Positions 7,704 through 17,188 of a stretch of DNA of 64,000 nt are shown in pieces. Each line of letters opens with the position of its first letter. Position 1 is the stretch's first letter. This DNA is from Micromonospora_I sp040659735 (GTDB lineage: Bacteria; Actinomycetota; Actinomycetes; Mycobacteriales; Micromonosporaceae), in the NCBI RefSeq assembly GCF_040659735.1, contig NZ_JBFANZ010000006.1:114671-178670 (forward strand), given 5' to 3'. The notes beneath the pieces were generated by a model. The model was given only the letters and a program-made list of their open reading frames with translations, did not search any database and was not told the origin of the DNA. Made by a program: the position numbers and the translations under genes.

Positions 7704-9857
7704 ATGAGTACGGAGCAGCCGCAGGCCACCGCCGCGGACGACACCCGGGATGGTGCCGACAACGGCGAGCCGGCGGCCACCGTGATCGATAACGGCACAA
7801 CGGACGCCCGCCGCACAGGGAGCGCGGAGCCGACCGCCGACGGCAAGCCGAGCGGGAGCCGGGAGCCGGCCACCGGCGACGCGGCTCCCGGCCGGGACAA
7901 CGACCCGGCGGTTGCGAAGAAGGGCCCGGACGGAGCGGCGGCGAAGACAGCGCCGAAGACAGTCACGGACGGAGCGGCGAAGACAGCACCGAAGGCGGAG
8001 CCGGCCGACGCCTCGACGCCGAGCGGCAGCGGCAAGAAGGACGCGGCAAAGCCGGACGCCACCCCGGGCGACAAGACGGAGAGCGATCCGTGGGCGTCAT
8101 TCGCCCCGGCGCCCGAGCCCGTGCCGACCCGCGCCCGGCGGGCAGCCCGCGCCGTCGGACGCGTGCTGATCCACGAGTGGACCCTGGCCTGCGTCGGCGC
8201 ACTCGTGATCGCCGTGCTGATCACCTGGCCGACACTGCGCTACCCCCTGCACACCATCCCGCAGGACATCTGGGACCCGACCCTGCAGGCCTGGCAGATG
8301 GCCTGGTCGGGACACATCCTGCTCACCGACCCCGCACAGCTCTGGCAGTCCAACACGTTCTATCCCGAGCCGTGGAGCTTCGCCTTCTCCGACACCCTGC
8401 TCGGCTACGCCCCAGCCGGAATGATCGGGACGGGCCCGGTCGCCGCGGTCCTGCGCTACAACATCATGTTCGTGCTCGCACACGCCCTCGCCCTCGTCGG
8501 GTCGTACGCGCTGGTCCGTCAGCTCGGCGCGGGGCGCACCGGAGCCGCGGCCGCCGGTGCGGCGTACGCCTGCGCCCCGTGGCTGCTCGCCCAGGCCGGT
8601 CACCTGCACGTCATCTCCAACGGCGGCATCCCGCTCGCGCTCGCCATGCTCGCCCGTGGGCACGGGTGGTCGCTGCGGCACGGGTTCCGTCCGGAACGCC
8701 GCCGTGCGGGTTGGGCGTTCACCGGATGGCTGGTGGCGGCCTGGCAGATCAGCCTCGGGTTCGGCATCGGCCTGCCGTTCGCGTACATCCTCGGTCTGAT
8801 CGTGGTCGTCTCCGCCCTCACCTGGTACATCCGGCGGACCTGGTTCTGGGCGGTGAAGCGTCCCTTCGGGGGCCGGTTGCTCCTCGCCGACCTGTGGGGC
8901 GGCGCCGTCTTCGCGGCGACCGGCGCGTTGCTGGCGATCCCCTATTTCAAGGTCATCGAGCTGCATCCCTACGCGAAACGCACGATCGATGAGATCGGGC
9001 TCTACTCACCCCCGGTCAGCGGCTTCTTCACCGCGCCCGCCGAGTCACGGATCTGGGGCGACCTGCACGAGCGGGCGCGCGATGGGCTGCCGTGGCATCC
9101 GGAGATGACCCTGCTTCCCGGCTTCGTGCTCTACGCCCTCGCGCTGGCCGGTCTGGTCTTCTCGATCTGGACCGTACGCCAGCGGCTGCTGCTGCTCGCC
9201 GGCGTGCTCGTCACCGGGGTGCTGGCGATGGGCACCCGTTTCTTCCACGGCACCTTCACCTACCGCCCGCTCTTCGACTACCTGCCCGGGTGGGACGGGC
9301 TGCGTACGCCGGGGCGGCTGATGCTCTGGACGACGCTGCTGCTCGGCATCCTCGCCGCCGGCGCGGTCTCCGCCTTCGTGGCGCGGGCCGAGGAGATCGC
9401 GGCCGAGTGGGTGCCGCCGCGGCCCGGCGCGTGGCTGCGGTTGGCCAGCCTGCTACCGGTGATCCTCATCCTGGCCGAGGGGCTCAACGTCACGAAGCAC
9501 CCGATCGTGCCGGCCCAGCCCGCCGCGCTCGCCACCGTCGACGGGCCGATCCTGGTGCTGCCGAGCGACCAGAACACCGACCAGAACGTCATGCTCTGGT
9601 CGACCAGCGAGTTTCAGCCGGTGCTCAACGGCGGCAGCGGCTTCACGCCGCAGAGCCTGGCCGACGTCCGCGAGGCCGTCCGTAGCTTCCCCGACGCAAC
9701 CAGCGTCGACCAGCTGCGTCAGCGCGGGGTGCGGACGGTGGTCCTGCTGCGCGGCCGGGTGTCGGGAACCCCCTGGGAGGGGGCGGCAGACCTGCCCGTC
9801 GACTCCCTCGGCATCCAGCGCGAGGAGCTGGGCGACACGATCGTCTTCCGGCTCTGA
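7704..9857 (+). CDS. Polytopic membrane protein, YfhO/GT-C-like
   Basis: 717 residues. Residues 1 to about 150 are Ala/Asp/Lys/Gly-rich, charged and probably disordered in the cytoplasm. From about 155 there are roughly ten to twelve membrane spans, with an IPQDIWDPTLQAWQMAW loop and a TFYPEPWSFAFSD loop after the first span. This first-loop layout resembles YfhO-like and GT-C glycosyltransferase membrane proteins, where acidic residues in the first loops bind lipid-linked sugar. The last ~130 residues form a soluble domain probably outside. Substrate unknown. It converges with a second GT-C-like gene. Confidence 0.7.
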   Translation: MSTEQPQATAADDTRDGADNGEPAATVIDNGTTDARRTGSAEPTADGKPSGSREPATGDAAPGRDNDPAVAKKGPDGAAAKTAPKTVTDGAAKTAPKAEPADASTPSGSGKKDAAKPDATPGDKTESDPWASFAPAPEPVPTRARRAARAVGRVLIHEWTLACVGALVIAVLITWPTLRYPLHTIPQDIWDPTLQAWQMAWSGHILLTDPAQLWQSNTFYPEPWSFAFSDTLLGYAPAGMIGTGPVAAVLRYNIMFVLAHALALVGSYALVRQLGAGRTGAAAAGAAYACAPWLLAQAGHLHVISNGGIPLALAMLARGHGWSLRHGFRPERRRAGWAFTGWLVAAWQISLGFGIGLPFAYILGLIVVVSALTWYIRRTWFWAVKRPFGGRLLLADLWGGAVFAATGALLAIPYFKVIELHPYAKRTIDEIGLYSPPVSGFFTAPAESRIWGDLHERARDGLPWHPEMTLLPGFVLYALALAGLVFSIWTVRQRLLLLAGVLVTGVLAMGTRFFHGTFTYRPLFDYLPGWDGLRTPGRLMLWTTLLLGILAAGAVSAFVARAEEIAAEWVPPRPGAWLRLASLLPVILILAEGLNVTKHPIVPAQPAALATVDGPILVLPSDQNTDQNVMLWSTSEFQPVLNGGSGFTPQSLADVREAVRSFPDATSVDQLRQRGVRTVVLLRGRVSGTPWEGAADLPVDSLGIQREELGDTIVFRL

Positions 9858-9931
9858 CCGGTCGCGTCGCGGCCGCGCCACCCCCCGCGCGTCAGCCCGT
9901 CGGCACCGCGGACGCGCCGGCGCCTCGCGGG

Positions 9932-11464
9932 TCAGCCCGTCAGCGGCGCGGGCGTGCCGACGGCGGGCACCGCAGGCGGCTCCTCCGCGCCGGGTGAGCC
10001 GCGCCGGCGGCGCAGCCAACCCGCGTCCGGCGCACCGGAGAAGACGCCACCGTCGGGGTCGTCGTCGTAGGTGTGGCGCACCACGTCGCGCTCGGGCCGC
10101 AGGATGTCCCGGACGACCAGTCCGCAGAGGACGGCGACGGTGACCCACCGCAGCGTCGAGGCGAGCACGAAGACGCCCTCCGGGAATACCGGCTTCTGCG
10201 TGGTGGCGCCGAGCAGTTCGCCGTAGAAGGCCACGAAGTAGCAGACCTCGGCGACCTGCCAGGCCAGGAAGGCACCCCAGCGCGGACGGGCCAGGACGGC
10301 GAGGGGCAGCAGCCAGAGCACGAACTGCTGCGACCAGACCTTGCTGAAGATCAGAAACGCCGCCACGATGAGGAACGCGAGGGCGGCGAGCCGCGGTCGG
10401 CGCGGCGCGAGCACGGCAAGCGCGGCGATCGCGACGCAGGCCAGCCCGAAGAGGACGTACGACAGCGTGTTGAGCGTCGGGATGTTGTTGCTCAGCCACT
10501 GGAAGGGACCCTGGTCACCGGGAACGCCGGTGTTCCACTTCCCGTCGAGATAGCGACCGATGTACCACAGCGTGCCCCAGTCGATCGCCCGGGTGGAATT
10601 GAGCTCCCGGAACCGGTTCCAACTCTCGTAGTACAGGATCATGACCGGCAGGTTGACGGCCAGCCAGGTGCCGACGAAGGCCCCCACCGTGGTGAGCGGC
10701 GCCCGCCATCGGTTCGTGCGGACGGCGAGCACGAAGATCGCGCCGAGCAGGAAGAGCGGCCACAGCTTCGCCGCGCACCCGATCCCGAGCAGGGTGCCGG
10801 CGAGCACCGGCCGTTGCCTGGCCCAGGCGTAGAGCCCGAACGCGGCGAAACCGATGGCGAGGAGATCCCAGTTGACCGTGGCGGTCAGCAGCAGCGCGGG
10901 GGAGAGCGCGAACATCGCCGCGTCCCAGGGTCGACGCCGGCGCAACGAGAGGATGACAGCGACGGTAGCGACGGCGAGGACACCCAGGACGACCGCATTC
11001 AGGTTGTAGAACCACGTCGCCTGGTTGATCTCGGGCCGCGCGGTGCCCAGGTCATGCACCGGCAGGCCGAGCGCCCCCATGAAATAGCCGGTCACCACCG
11101 GATATTCGACCGCGTGGTCGCGGTAGGGAACCTTCCCCTCGTTCAGTCCCTCGGCGTAGTAGAGCGCGAGCACGTCGGTGTAGCAGAACCGGGTGTACTG
11201 GACGTTGTTCTGCCAGGCGCCGTCGCGGCAGGGCGACTTCTGCACCCAGTGCAGCGCGAGGGTGAGACAGGTCAGCGCCAGGACGATCCGGGAGGCGGTC
11301 CAGAACCGGCCGCGCCACCGGCTCCACGGTCGGTCGTAACCGACCGCGTGTTCGCCCAGCGGCCCCCCGATCGCCTCGGAGAGCCCCCGCACGAAACCGT
11401 CGCTCCGTGACGGGTGGTCGAGCTTCTCAGCCTCGTCGAACTCCACCGGCTGCTGCACCGTCAT
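9932..11464 (-). CDS. GT87-like (DUF2029) membrane glycosyltransferase
   Basis: 510 residues. After about 60 cytoplasmic residues and a first membrane span, the large first loop carries RFCYTDVLALYYAEGLNEG and VPYRDHAVEYPVVTGYF, the layout of GT87/DUF2029 proteins, which transfer mannose or other sugars from polyprenyl phosphate in the envelope. About ten further spans follow and a disordered ~60-residue tail. It directly follows the penicillin-binding protein on the same strand; the mycobacterial ponA1 is also next to a membrane protein of this kind (Rv0051), so a cell-envelope role is likely. The acceptor cannot be told. Confidence 0.75.
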   Translation of the reverse strand: MTVQQPVEFDEAEKLDHPSRSDGFVRGLSEAIGGPLGEHAVGYDRPWSRWRGRFWTASRIVLALTCLTLALHWVQKSPCRDGAWQNNVQYTRFCYTDVLALYYAEGLNEGKVPYRDHAVEYPVVTGYFMGALGLPVHDLGTARPEINQATWFYNLNAVVLGVLAVATVAVILSLRRRRPWDAAMFALSPALLLTATVNWDLLAIGFAAFGLYAWARQRPVLAGTLLGIGCAAKLWPLFLLGAIFVLAVRTNRWRAPLTTVGAFVGTWLAVNLPVMILYYESWNRFRELNSTRAIDWGTLWYIGRYLDGKWNTGVPGDQGPFQWLSNNIPTLNTLSYVLFGLACVAIAALAVLAPRRPRLAALAFLIVAAFLIFSKVWSQQFVLWLLPLAVLARPRWGAFLAWQVAEVCYFVAFYGELLGATTQKPVFPEGVFVLASTLRWVTVAVLCGLVVRDILRPERDVVRHTYDDDPDGGVFSGAPDAGWLRRRRGSPGAEEPPAVPAVGTPAPLTG

Positions 11465-11540
11465 GAACAGGCATCCTGCCGCACGACACCGGGCCGCGTC
11501 TGCTCAGGAGCACCGTGTCGGATTCCGGTGGTCAACACGA

Positions 11541-11574
11541 CGCTGGCGGCCGGGCATCAGCCCGACCGCCAGCG
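11541..11574 (-). terminator. Terminator after the penicillin-binding protein gene
   Basis: Hairpin with 9 bp outer stem (CGCTGGCGG/CCGCCAGCG), one mismatch and 5 bp inner stem around ATCA, lying 13 bases beyond the stop of the PBP gene. The downstream gene on this strand may need its own promoter. Confidence 0.65.
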
Positions 11575-11586
11575 CGAGTGAACGGA

Positions 11587-14430
11587 TCAGCGTTGCGGAG
11601 CTGAGGTGGGGTTCGTCCCACCGTTGCGGCCGCTGAAGGGTGCGTTGCCGCCACCGGGGTTGCCGCCACCTGGGGGCAGGCCGGGGTTGGGCTGGTTACC
11701 GCCCGGATTGGGCACGTCACCCGGGTTCGGGTTGGTGCCCCCGCCGCGGTTCTCGCCACTCCCCGGCGGGCAGAAGAGCTGCAGCGGGTTGGTGCAGGGC
11801 TTGTTCTCCTCGGGCTTCGGCGCGACCGGGCTCGGCGACACACCGTCGGCCTCGGGGTAGTTCGGGTCGCCCGTCCCCTTCTTGTCCGGGAAGGTCTCTT
11901 CCTTGAGCTTCATGGCGGTGTGGGCGTCGTCCATGAACTTCTTCCACACCGCGGCCGGTGTGCCGCCACCGAACATCGGGCTGCCGCCCACCTCTCGGAT
12001 CGCCGTCCGGTTGCCGGTGGTGCCGACCCAGACCGCGCTGGCGATCTGCGGGGTCGCGCCGATCATCCAGGCGTCGCCGTTGTCCCTTTTGTCTAGCTCC
12101 CAGGTACCGGTCTTGCCGACCGACTGACGGCCGTTCTTGAGGTTCTTGTTACTGCCACCGGGGATCTTCTTGAGTACCGAGTTGAGGTCGTCCATCTGGT
12201 TCGCCTCGAAGACCTTCTTCGGCTTGCGTTGCTCCCCGTCCTGTTTCTCCCACTCGCTGGTCTGCTGGTTGTACTTCTCCACCGAGACGATGAAGTGAGC
12301 CTTGTTGTACACGCCGCGGTTGGCGAGGGTCGCCATGCCGTTGGCATGATCGAGCACCGTCACCGCGTACTGGCCGTAACCGACCTGCTTGTCGAACTTC
12401 GCCGGGGCAACCTTCGAGGGCTCGGCCGTGGCCAGGTCCACGCGCTCCGTTCGGTCGGTGAACATGGTCCGGATGCCCGCGTCGCGCGCCGCCTCGACGA
12501 CCTTGTCCGGGCCGAGCAGCTTGGTGATCCAGTAGAACGGCACGTTGTACGACTCGACCGTTGACTTGTCGAGGCTGCACCACTTGCCGCCGTTCTCGCA
12601 GTTGAGGTTGGTGCGGTCGGCGTTGGAGATCTCGAACTCGGTCTCGGGATCCTTGGTCTTGGTGGCGTCCCAGTGGGAGTCGACCGAGATGCCCGCTTTC
12701 AGCGCGGCCGCCAGGGTGTAGACCTTGAAGGTCGAGCCGGGGGCGTGCCCACCGATGACCCGCCCGTCCGGCTCGGTGTTCAGGCCGGCGTAGTCCGTGC
12801 CGGAGGCATTGTCACCGCCGTAGTAGGCGAGCACCCGCCCGTTGGACGGGTCGATCGCCACGAGCGCCGCCATGTAGTTCTTCGGCAGTTTGTTCATCGG
12901 GGAACTCTTGCTGCTCTGCCGGGCCGCGTTCTCCGCGGCCGCCTGCGCCCGCTGGTCGATGGTGGTCGTGATCCGGTAACCACCTTCCTTCCAGTTGGTG
13001 ATCCCCTTCGCCTCGAGCTCGCTGCGCACGTAGTTGACGACGTTACCGGACGGGGTGTCGAGACCGCAGTTGGTCGCGCAATTCTTCTTCGGATCCCATT
13101 TCTGGACAGCCGGATACTTGGCCGCCGCCCGCTTCTCGGGCGCGATCCAGCCCTTCTCCTGCATGTTGTTCATCGTGTAGGTCCAGCGTTCCTGGGCGTC
13201 TCCCGGGTTGAGCTGGGGGTCGTAGCCCTTGTGCCCGGTGTTCGCGTCCGGCTCCGGCTGCTTGATGACCGAGGCGAGCACCGCTGCCTCTTCCGGCGTC
13301 ATCGCGCCCTTTTGACCCGGCGGGGTCGTGACGGACTTGCCGAAGTAGGCCTGGGCGGCGGCCTCGACGCCGTGCGCCCCACGACCGAAGTAGATGGCGT
13401 TGAGGTAGAAGCCGAGAAGCTGGTCCTTGCTGAAATCCTGCTCGAGCTTGGAGGCGAGCACCGCCTCGCGGAGCTTCCGCGCGTAGTTGATTCCGCTCAG
13501 ATCGGCGACGTGCCGCGCGTACTGCTGCGTGATGGTGGAGGCGCCCTGGGTCGTTCCGCCGGTGAAGTTGTTCCAGGCGGCCCGGGCGATGCCCTTCATG
13601 TCGATGCCGCCGTGGTTCTCGAAGTTCTTGTCCTCGGCCGCCATCACCGCGTGCCGAACGTCGGGATTGATCTTCTCCCACGGCACGATGGTCCGGTTCT
13701 GCTGGCCCAGCTTGGCGAGCTGCTTCCCGTTGCTGTACATGATCGTCGTCGGGATCGGCTCGGCGAAGTCGGTCGGCGTCTTGACCGTGGTGGAGAACCA
13801 GGTGAAGCCAACCACCCCAACGCCCATGACCATGATCACCACGGCGAAGGCGGCGATGATCAGGTTCATCCGCTTGCGCTTCTTCGCCTTCCTCAGGTCG
13901 GCGGGGTCGCCCTTGCCGCCACCCCTGCCGTCGTTACCACCCCGACCACCGCCGGGGCCCTTGCCGCCGGGTCCGTTCGGGCCGCCGCCGGCGCCACCGC
14001 CCGCGCCCGGTCCGCCGGGCGACACCGGACGGACACTGGCCCGGGCGACCGCCGCCCGGCCGCTGCTCCCCGCCGCACCGACTCGGGCAGCACCGACGAC
14101 GGCGCGTCCCGCGGGGCGATCCGCGGCGCTGAAAGACTCGTCCGGTCCGGGACCGGCGGGAGAGGGGATCCCGGCGCGTCCGACCGTCGCCCGGCCCGCG
14201 GGCGCCGAGCCGACCGAGGCCCGACCACCGGTCGGGGCCGCCCGGGGCGGCGTGGGCTCGTGTCCGCCGTTCGCCCCCCAACCGCCGCCGGAGCCGGCGG
14301 AAGCCGACGCCCGGTAGGCGCCGGCGGCGGGGGCGGACCCCCAGGGGTCGGCCTCGGGTCCGTGGTCGGGGCTCTGGCCGGGGATGTTGGCCCGCCCGCG
14401 CGCGGAACTGGGGTCGCCGTACGAGTTCAT
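11587..14430 (-). CDS. ponA: Class A penicillin-binding protein (transglycosylase/transpeptidase)
   Basis: 947 residues; bifunctional peptidoglycan synthase. A long cytoplasmic Gly/Pro/Ala-rich region (1 to about 185) precedes one membrane span near 188-212. The transglycosylase domain follows with the catalytic AAEDKNFENHGG segment near 265 and TITQQYARH. The transpeptidase domain has the active-site GSTFK (SxxK) near 565, SYN, and KTG in SVGKTGTWELD near 771. The C-terminal ~110 residues are Pro/Gly/Asn-rich. The neighbouring DUF5318 gene, padR and ino1 repeat the order around mycobacterial ponA1 (Rv0046c-Rv0050), supporting orthology. ATG 14430 fits, though the disordered N-terminus makes the start hard to prove. 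Confidence 0.93.
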   Translation of the reverse strand: MNSYGDPSSARGRANIPGQSPDHGPEADPWGSAPAAGAYRASASAGSGGGWGANGGHEPTPPRAAPTGGRASVGSAPAGRATVGRAGIPSPAGPGPDESFSAADRPAGRAVVGAARVGAAGSSGRAAVARASVRPVSPGGPGAGGGAGGGPNGPGGKGPGGGRGGNDGRGGGKGDPADLRKAKKRKRMNLIIAAFAVVIMVMGVGVVGFTWFSTTVKTPTDFAEPIPTTIMYSNGKQLAKLGQQNRTIVPWEKINPDVRHAVMAAEDKNFENHGGIDMKGIARAAWNNFTGGTTQGASTITQQYARHVADLSGINYARKLREAVLASKLEQDFSKDQLLGFYLNAIYFGRGAHGVEAAAQAYFGKSVTTPPGQKGAMTPEEAAVLASVIKQPEPDANTGHKGYDPQLNPGDAQERWTYTMNNMQEKGWIAPEKRAAAKYPAVQKWDPKKNCATNCGLDTPSGNVVNYVRSELEAKGITNWKEGGYRITTTIDQRAQAAAENAARQSSKSSPMNKLPKNYMAALVAIDPSNGRVLAYYGGDNASGTDYAGLNTEPDGRVIGGHAPGSTFKVYTLAAALKAGISVDSHWDATKTKDPETEFEISNADRTNLNCENGGKWCSLDKSTVESYNVPFYWITKLLGPDKVVEAARDAGIRTMFTDRTERVDLATAEPSKVAPAKFDKQVGYGQYAVTVLDHANGMATLANRGVYNKAHFIVSVEKYNQQTSEWEKQDGEQRKPKKVFEANQMDDLNSVLKKIPGGSNKNLKNGRQSVGKTGTWELDKRDNGDAWMIGATPQIASAVWVGTTGNRTAIREVGGSPMFGGGTPAAVWKKFMDDAHTAMKLKEETFPDKKGTGDPNYPEADGVSPSPVAPKPEENKPCTNPLQLFCPPGSGENRGGGTNPNPGDVPNPGGNQPNPGLPPGGGNPGGGNAPFSGRNGGTNPTSAPQR

Positions 14431-14627
14431 TCGTCACACCCTGCCGGTCGCGGTGATGCGCGTATGCGACACCACCGGGTTGCCGTGAGTTAGGCCACGC
14501 TCTGCCTCGAACCGGACGGACCGGTCGAGCATTGCCGGATCCAAAATAACCGGACTTATCCCAGTAAAAATCGTCCACTCGGCTCGGCTACGTCGATCTG
14601 GCGAAAAACTGGCCGGGCGGACCGGAG

Positions 14628-15107
14628 TCACCGTCTCGCCTCTCGCCTTCGCTTCGCCGCCCGCGAGTCTCCCCGCGTCGGGCCGGCAGAGCCGGACGCC
14701 GCCACCGCCCCGCCGTGTCGCGACTCGGCGTCGCCGGCGGACAGGCCGTCCCGTCCGAGCAGGAACTGCTCCACCAGATGGTTCCAGGCGCAGCCGCGGC
14801 ACACCTCCACCACGTAGACCTGGAACTCACGCACAGTCATCGCGAGCACGGACAACTCCGCGCTCGTGCGGGCCTGCCCGGCCGACTGCTTGAGCTCATC
14901 GCCGTAAATGTAATGGACGTGCGTGAGGTTCTCGCGACGGCAGATCGGGCACCGCTCCTCGGTGGCCTCACCGTGGAAGCGCGCAGCGTTCTTGAGGTAG
15001 GGCGAGGCATCGCAGACCTCGTACGTGCCGACCCGGCCGGACTGGACCTCACGCAGCAGCGCCCGCTTCTGGAGCGAGTAGTCGACGACCTGGCGCTGCG
15101 TACGCAT
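14628..15107 (-). CDS. DUF5318 zinc-ribbon protein
   Basis: 159 residues from the ATG at 15107. Resembles the actinobacterial DUF5318 family (Rv0049-like). Two Cys pairs, CPIC near residue 54 and CRGC near 102, probably bind one zinc. The conserved TQRQVVDYSLQKRALL start and the AWNHLVEQFLLG segment are present; the C-terminus is Arg/Ala-rich. I chose ATG 15107 over GTG 15113 because TACCCT (minus strand, 15120-15115) would then lie 7 nt upstream, the spacing of other leaderless genes here. Function unknown; conserved beside ponA and padR-ino1. Confidence 0.82.
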   Translation of the reverse strand: MRTQRQVVDYSLQKRALLREVQSGRVGTYEVCDASPYLKNAARFHGEATEERCPICRRENLTHVHYIYGDELKQSAGQARTSAELSVLAMTVREFQVYVVEVCRGCAWNHLVEQFLLGRDGLSAGDAESRHGGAVAASGSAGPTRGDSRAAKRRREARR

Positions 15108-15114
15108 GCGCACG

Positions 15115-15120
15115 AGGGTA
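15115..15120 (-). promoter_or_regulatory. -10 box (TACCCT) of the DUF5318 gene
   Basis: TACCCT on the minus strand, 7 nt before ATG 15107; no Shine-Dalgarno is visible. Confidence 0.45.
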
Positions 15121-15217
15121 CGCGGTCCAGCGGGGAGAGGCGACCAAGGTAACTCTGTGTCACGCCGTGCATGCGGAGCTGGTATTTGCCCCCGCCGCTC
15201 CGGCAGTTTACGGTGAC

Positions 15218-15240
15218 GATGTATCGAACCGATACATCGT
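15218..15240. promoter_or_regulatory. PadR-type operator
   Basis: Perfect palindrome with 10-bp arms CGATGTATCG and CGATACATCG around AAC, ending 43 bases before the padR start. PadR-family proteins bind ATGT...ACAT dyads, and ATGT and ACAT are at the outer ends here. Probably the autoregulatory site that also controls ino1. Confidence 0.75.
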
Positions 15241-15283
15241 CGTGGTTAACGCCCGGCGCGAGCGGGCAAGGGGGCGGAGGCGA

Positions 15284-15910
15284 ATGTTCGAGCTTGCCAT
15301 CCTCGGCCTTCTTCAGGAGTCCCCGATGCACGGCTATGAGCTGCGCAAAGAGCTCACCGCCAAGCTGGGTGCGATCCGCGCGGCGATCAGCTACGGCTCC
15401 CTGTATCCGACCCTGCGCCGGCTTCAGGCGGCCGGTTGGATCACCGAGGCATGCGAGACGCCCCCCGACGCGGAGGAAGTCCCGCCGCTGACGAGCCGTC
15501 GTGGTCGAGTGGTCTACAAGATCACGGCAGAGGGCAAGGAGCGGTTCGCCGAGCTGATCGCCCAGACCGGACCGGAGACGTACGAGGACACCGGCTTCGG
15601 TGTGCACTTCGCGTTCTTCGCCCGCACCGACCGTGCCACCCGCCTGCGGATCCTCGAAGGCCGGCGGCGCAAGGTCGAGGAGCGCCGGGAAGGTCTGCGC
15701 GATGTGCTGAGCCGCGCCGCCGAGCGCCTGGACGCGTACACCCTGGAACTTCAGCGCCACGGCCTCGACGCCTGCGAGCGCGAGGTCCGCTGGCTGGAGG
15801 AGCTCATCGCCAACGAGCGCTCCGGCCGGGCCCCCGACGTGGGCGGCCCACGAGAAGACAACAGCCCGCATCCGCCTGGGCAGTCCAGGAGAGAGCCGGA
15901 GCGGCCGTGA
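15284..15910 (+). CDS. PadR-family transcriptional regulator
   Basis: 208 residues from ATG 15284, which follows GGAGG by 3 nt. The PadR winged-helix domain occupies about 1-95: LAILGLLQESPMHGYELRKEL and ISYGSLYPTLRRLQAAGWI are the family signatures, followed by the wing (RRGRVVYKITAEGK). Residues about 110-190 form the vinculin-like helical dimerisation domain. The gene abuts ino1 (start 24 bases after its stop), as Rv0047c abuts ino1 in mycobacteria. The perfect dyad at 15218-15240 makes autoregulation likely. Ligand unknown. Confidence 0.92.
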   Translation: MFELAILGLLQESPMHGYELRKELTAKLGAIRAAISYGSLYPTLRRLQAAGWITEACETPPDAEEVPPLTSRRGRVVYKITAEGKERFAELIAQTGPETYEDTGFGVHFAFFARTDRATRLRILEGRRRKVEERREGLRDVLSRAAERLDAYTLELQRHGLDACEREVRWLEELIANERSGRAPDVGGPREDNSPHPPGQSRREPERP

Positions 15911-15933
15911 TGAATGAGAAGGAGGCAAACGCA

Positions 15934-17013
15934 ATGGGCTCCGTTCGCGTCGCCATCGTCGGTGTCGGTAACTGCGCTTCGTCCCTGATCCAGGGCGTCG
16001 AGTACTACCGGAAGGCCGACCCGAACGACCGCGTCCCGGGTCTCATGCACGTCACCTTCGGCGACTACCACGTATCAGACGTGGAATTCGTCGCGGCGTT
16101 CGACGTGGACGCCAAGAAGGTGGGCATGGACCTCGCCGAGGCGATCGTCGCCAGCGAGAACAACACCATCAAGCTCTGCGACGTGCCGCCCACCGGCGTG
16201 CTGGTGCAGCGCGGCCCGACCCTGGACGGCATGGGGCAGTACTACCGGGAGATCATCGAAGAGTCGGACCAGGCGCCGGTCGACGTGGCGCAGACGCTGC
16301 GCGACGCGCGGGTCGACGTCGTCGTCTGCTACCTGCCGGTCGGCTCCGAGCAGGCCGCCAAGTTCTACGCCGAGGCGGCGATCGAGGCCGGTTGCGCCTT
16401 CGTCAACGCCCTGCCGGTCTTCATCGCCTCCGACCCGGTCTGGGCGAAGAAGTTCACCGACGCCGGGCTGCCGATCGTCGGTGACGACATCAAGAGCCAG
16501 GTCGGCGCGACGATCGTGCACCGGGCGCTCGCCAAGCTGTTCGAAGACCGCGGCGTCGAGCTGCTGCGCACGTACCAGCTCAACTTCGGCGGCAACATGG
16601 ACTTCATGAACATGCTGGAGCGCACGCGGCTGGTCTCGAAGAAGATCTCGAAGACCCAGTCGGTGACGTCACAGATCCCGCACGAGATGTCCAGGAGCGA
16701 TGTCCACATCGGCCCGTCGGACCACGTGCCGTGGCTCGACGACCGCAAGTGGGCGTACATCCGCCTGGAGGGCCGGTCCTTCGGCGACACTCCGCTGAAC
16801 GCCGAGCTCAAGCTGGAGGTCTGGGACTCGCCCAACTCGGCCGGCGTCATCATCGACGCGGTCCGCGCCGCCAAGATCGCACTGGACCGGGGGATCGGCG
16901 GGCCGATCCTCTCGGCCTCGTCCTACTTCATGAAGTCCCCGCCCGTGCAGTACGCCGACCACGACGCCCACCAGGCCGTGGAGGACTTCATCGCCGGCAA
17001 GATCGAGCGGTAG
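15934..17013 (+). CDS. ino1: Inositol-3-phosphate synthase
   Basis: 359 residues. It makes 1L-myo-inositol 1-phosphate from glucose 6-phosphate, for phosphatidylinositol and mycothiol. The N-terminal NAD-binding GVGNCASSL is present, with the conserved GDDIKSQVGATIVHR and LNFGGNMDFMNM segments of the catalytic region and the C-terminal SYFMKSPP. The start at ATG 15934 is fixed by AAGGAGG 8 nt upstream. Cotranscription with padR is likely because only 23 bases separate them; a clear terminator follows. Confidence 0.96.
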   Translation: MGSVRVAIVGVGNCASSLIQGVEYYRKADPNDRVPGLMHVTFGDYHVSDVEFVAAFDVDAKKVGMDLAEAIVASENNTIKLCDVPPTGVLVQRGPTLDGMGQYYREIIEESDQAPVDVAQTLRDARVDVVVCYLPVGSEQAAKFYAEAAIEAGCAFVNALPVFIASDPVWAKKFTDAGLPIVGDDIKSQVGATIVHRALAKLFEDRGVELLRTYQLNFGGNMDFMNMLERTRLVSKKISKTQSVTSQIPHEMSRSDVHIGPSDHVPWLDDRKWAYIRLEGRSFGDTPLNAELKLEVWDSPNSAGVIIDAVRAAKIALDRGIGGPILSASSYFMKSPPVQYADHDAHQAVEDFIAGKIER

Positions 17014-17031
17014 CGACAAACAGCCGCACAT

Positions 17032-17063
17032 CGAAGGGTCGGGCCCGCGGGTCCGACCCTTCG
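17032..17063 (+). terminator. Terminator after ino1
   Basis: Perfect 11-bp stem CGAAGGGTCGG/CCGACCCTTCG (17032-17042 and 17053-17063) with a GC-rich loop, 18 bases after the stop. Confidence 0.8.
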
Positions 17064-17188
17064 TCGCGTACGCCGGGCGTGCCGCCGAGGGGAGACGCCC
17101 GTCCGTCGGAGCGACCACAGCCGAGCTGCGGAAAAGCCGCCCGCTAAGGTGATTGTTGTCACAACTGACGCAACGTTAACGTCTCATC

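Noticed and set aside
9858..9931. Repeated GTCAGCCCGTC between convergent GT-C genes
   Set aside because: Only two short copies in a GC-rich gap, no stable stem suitable for a terminator; treated as chance.
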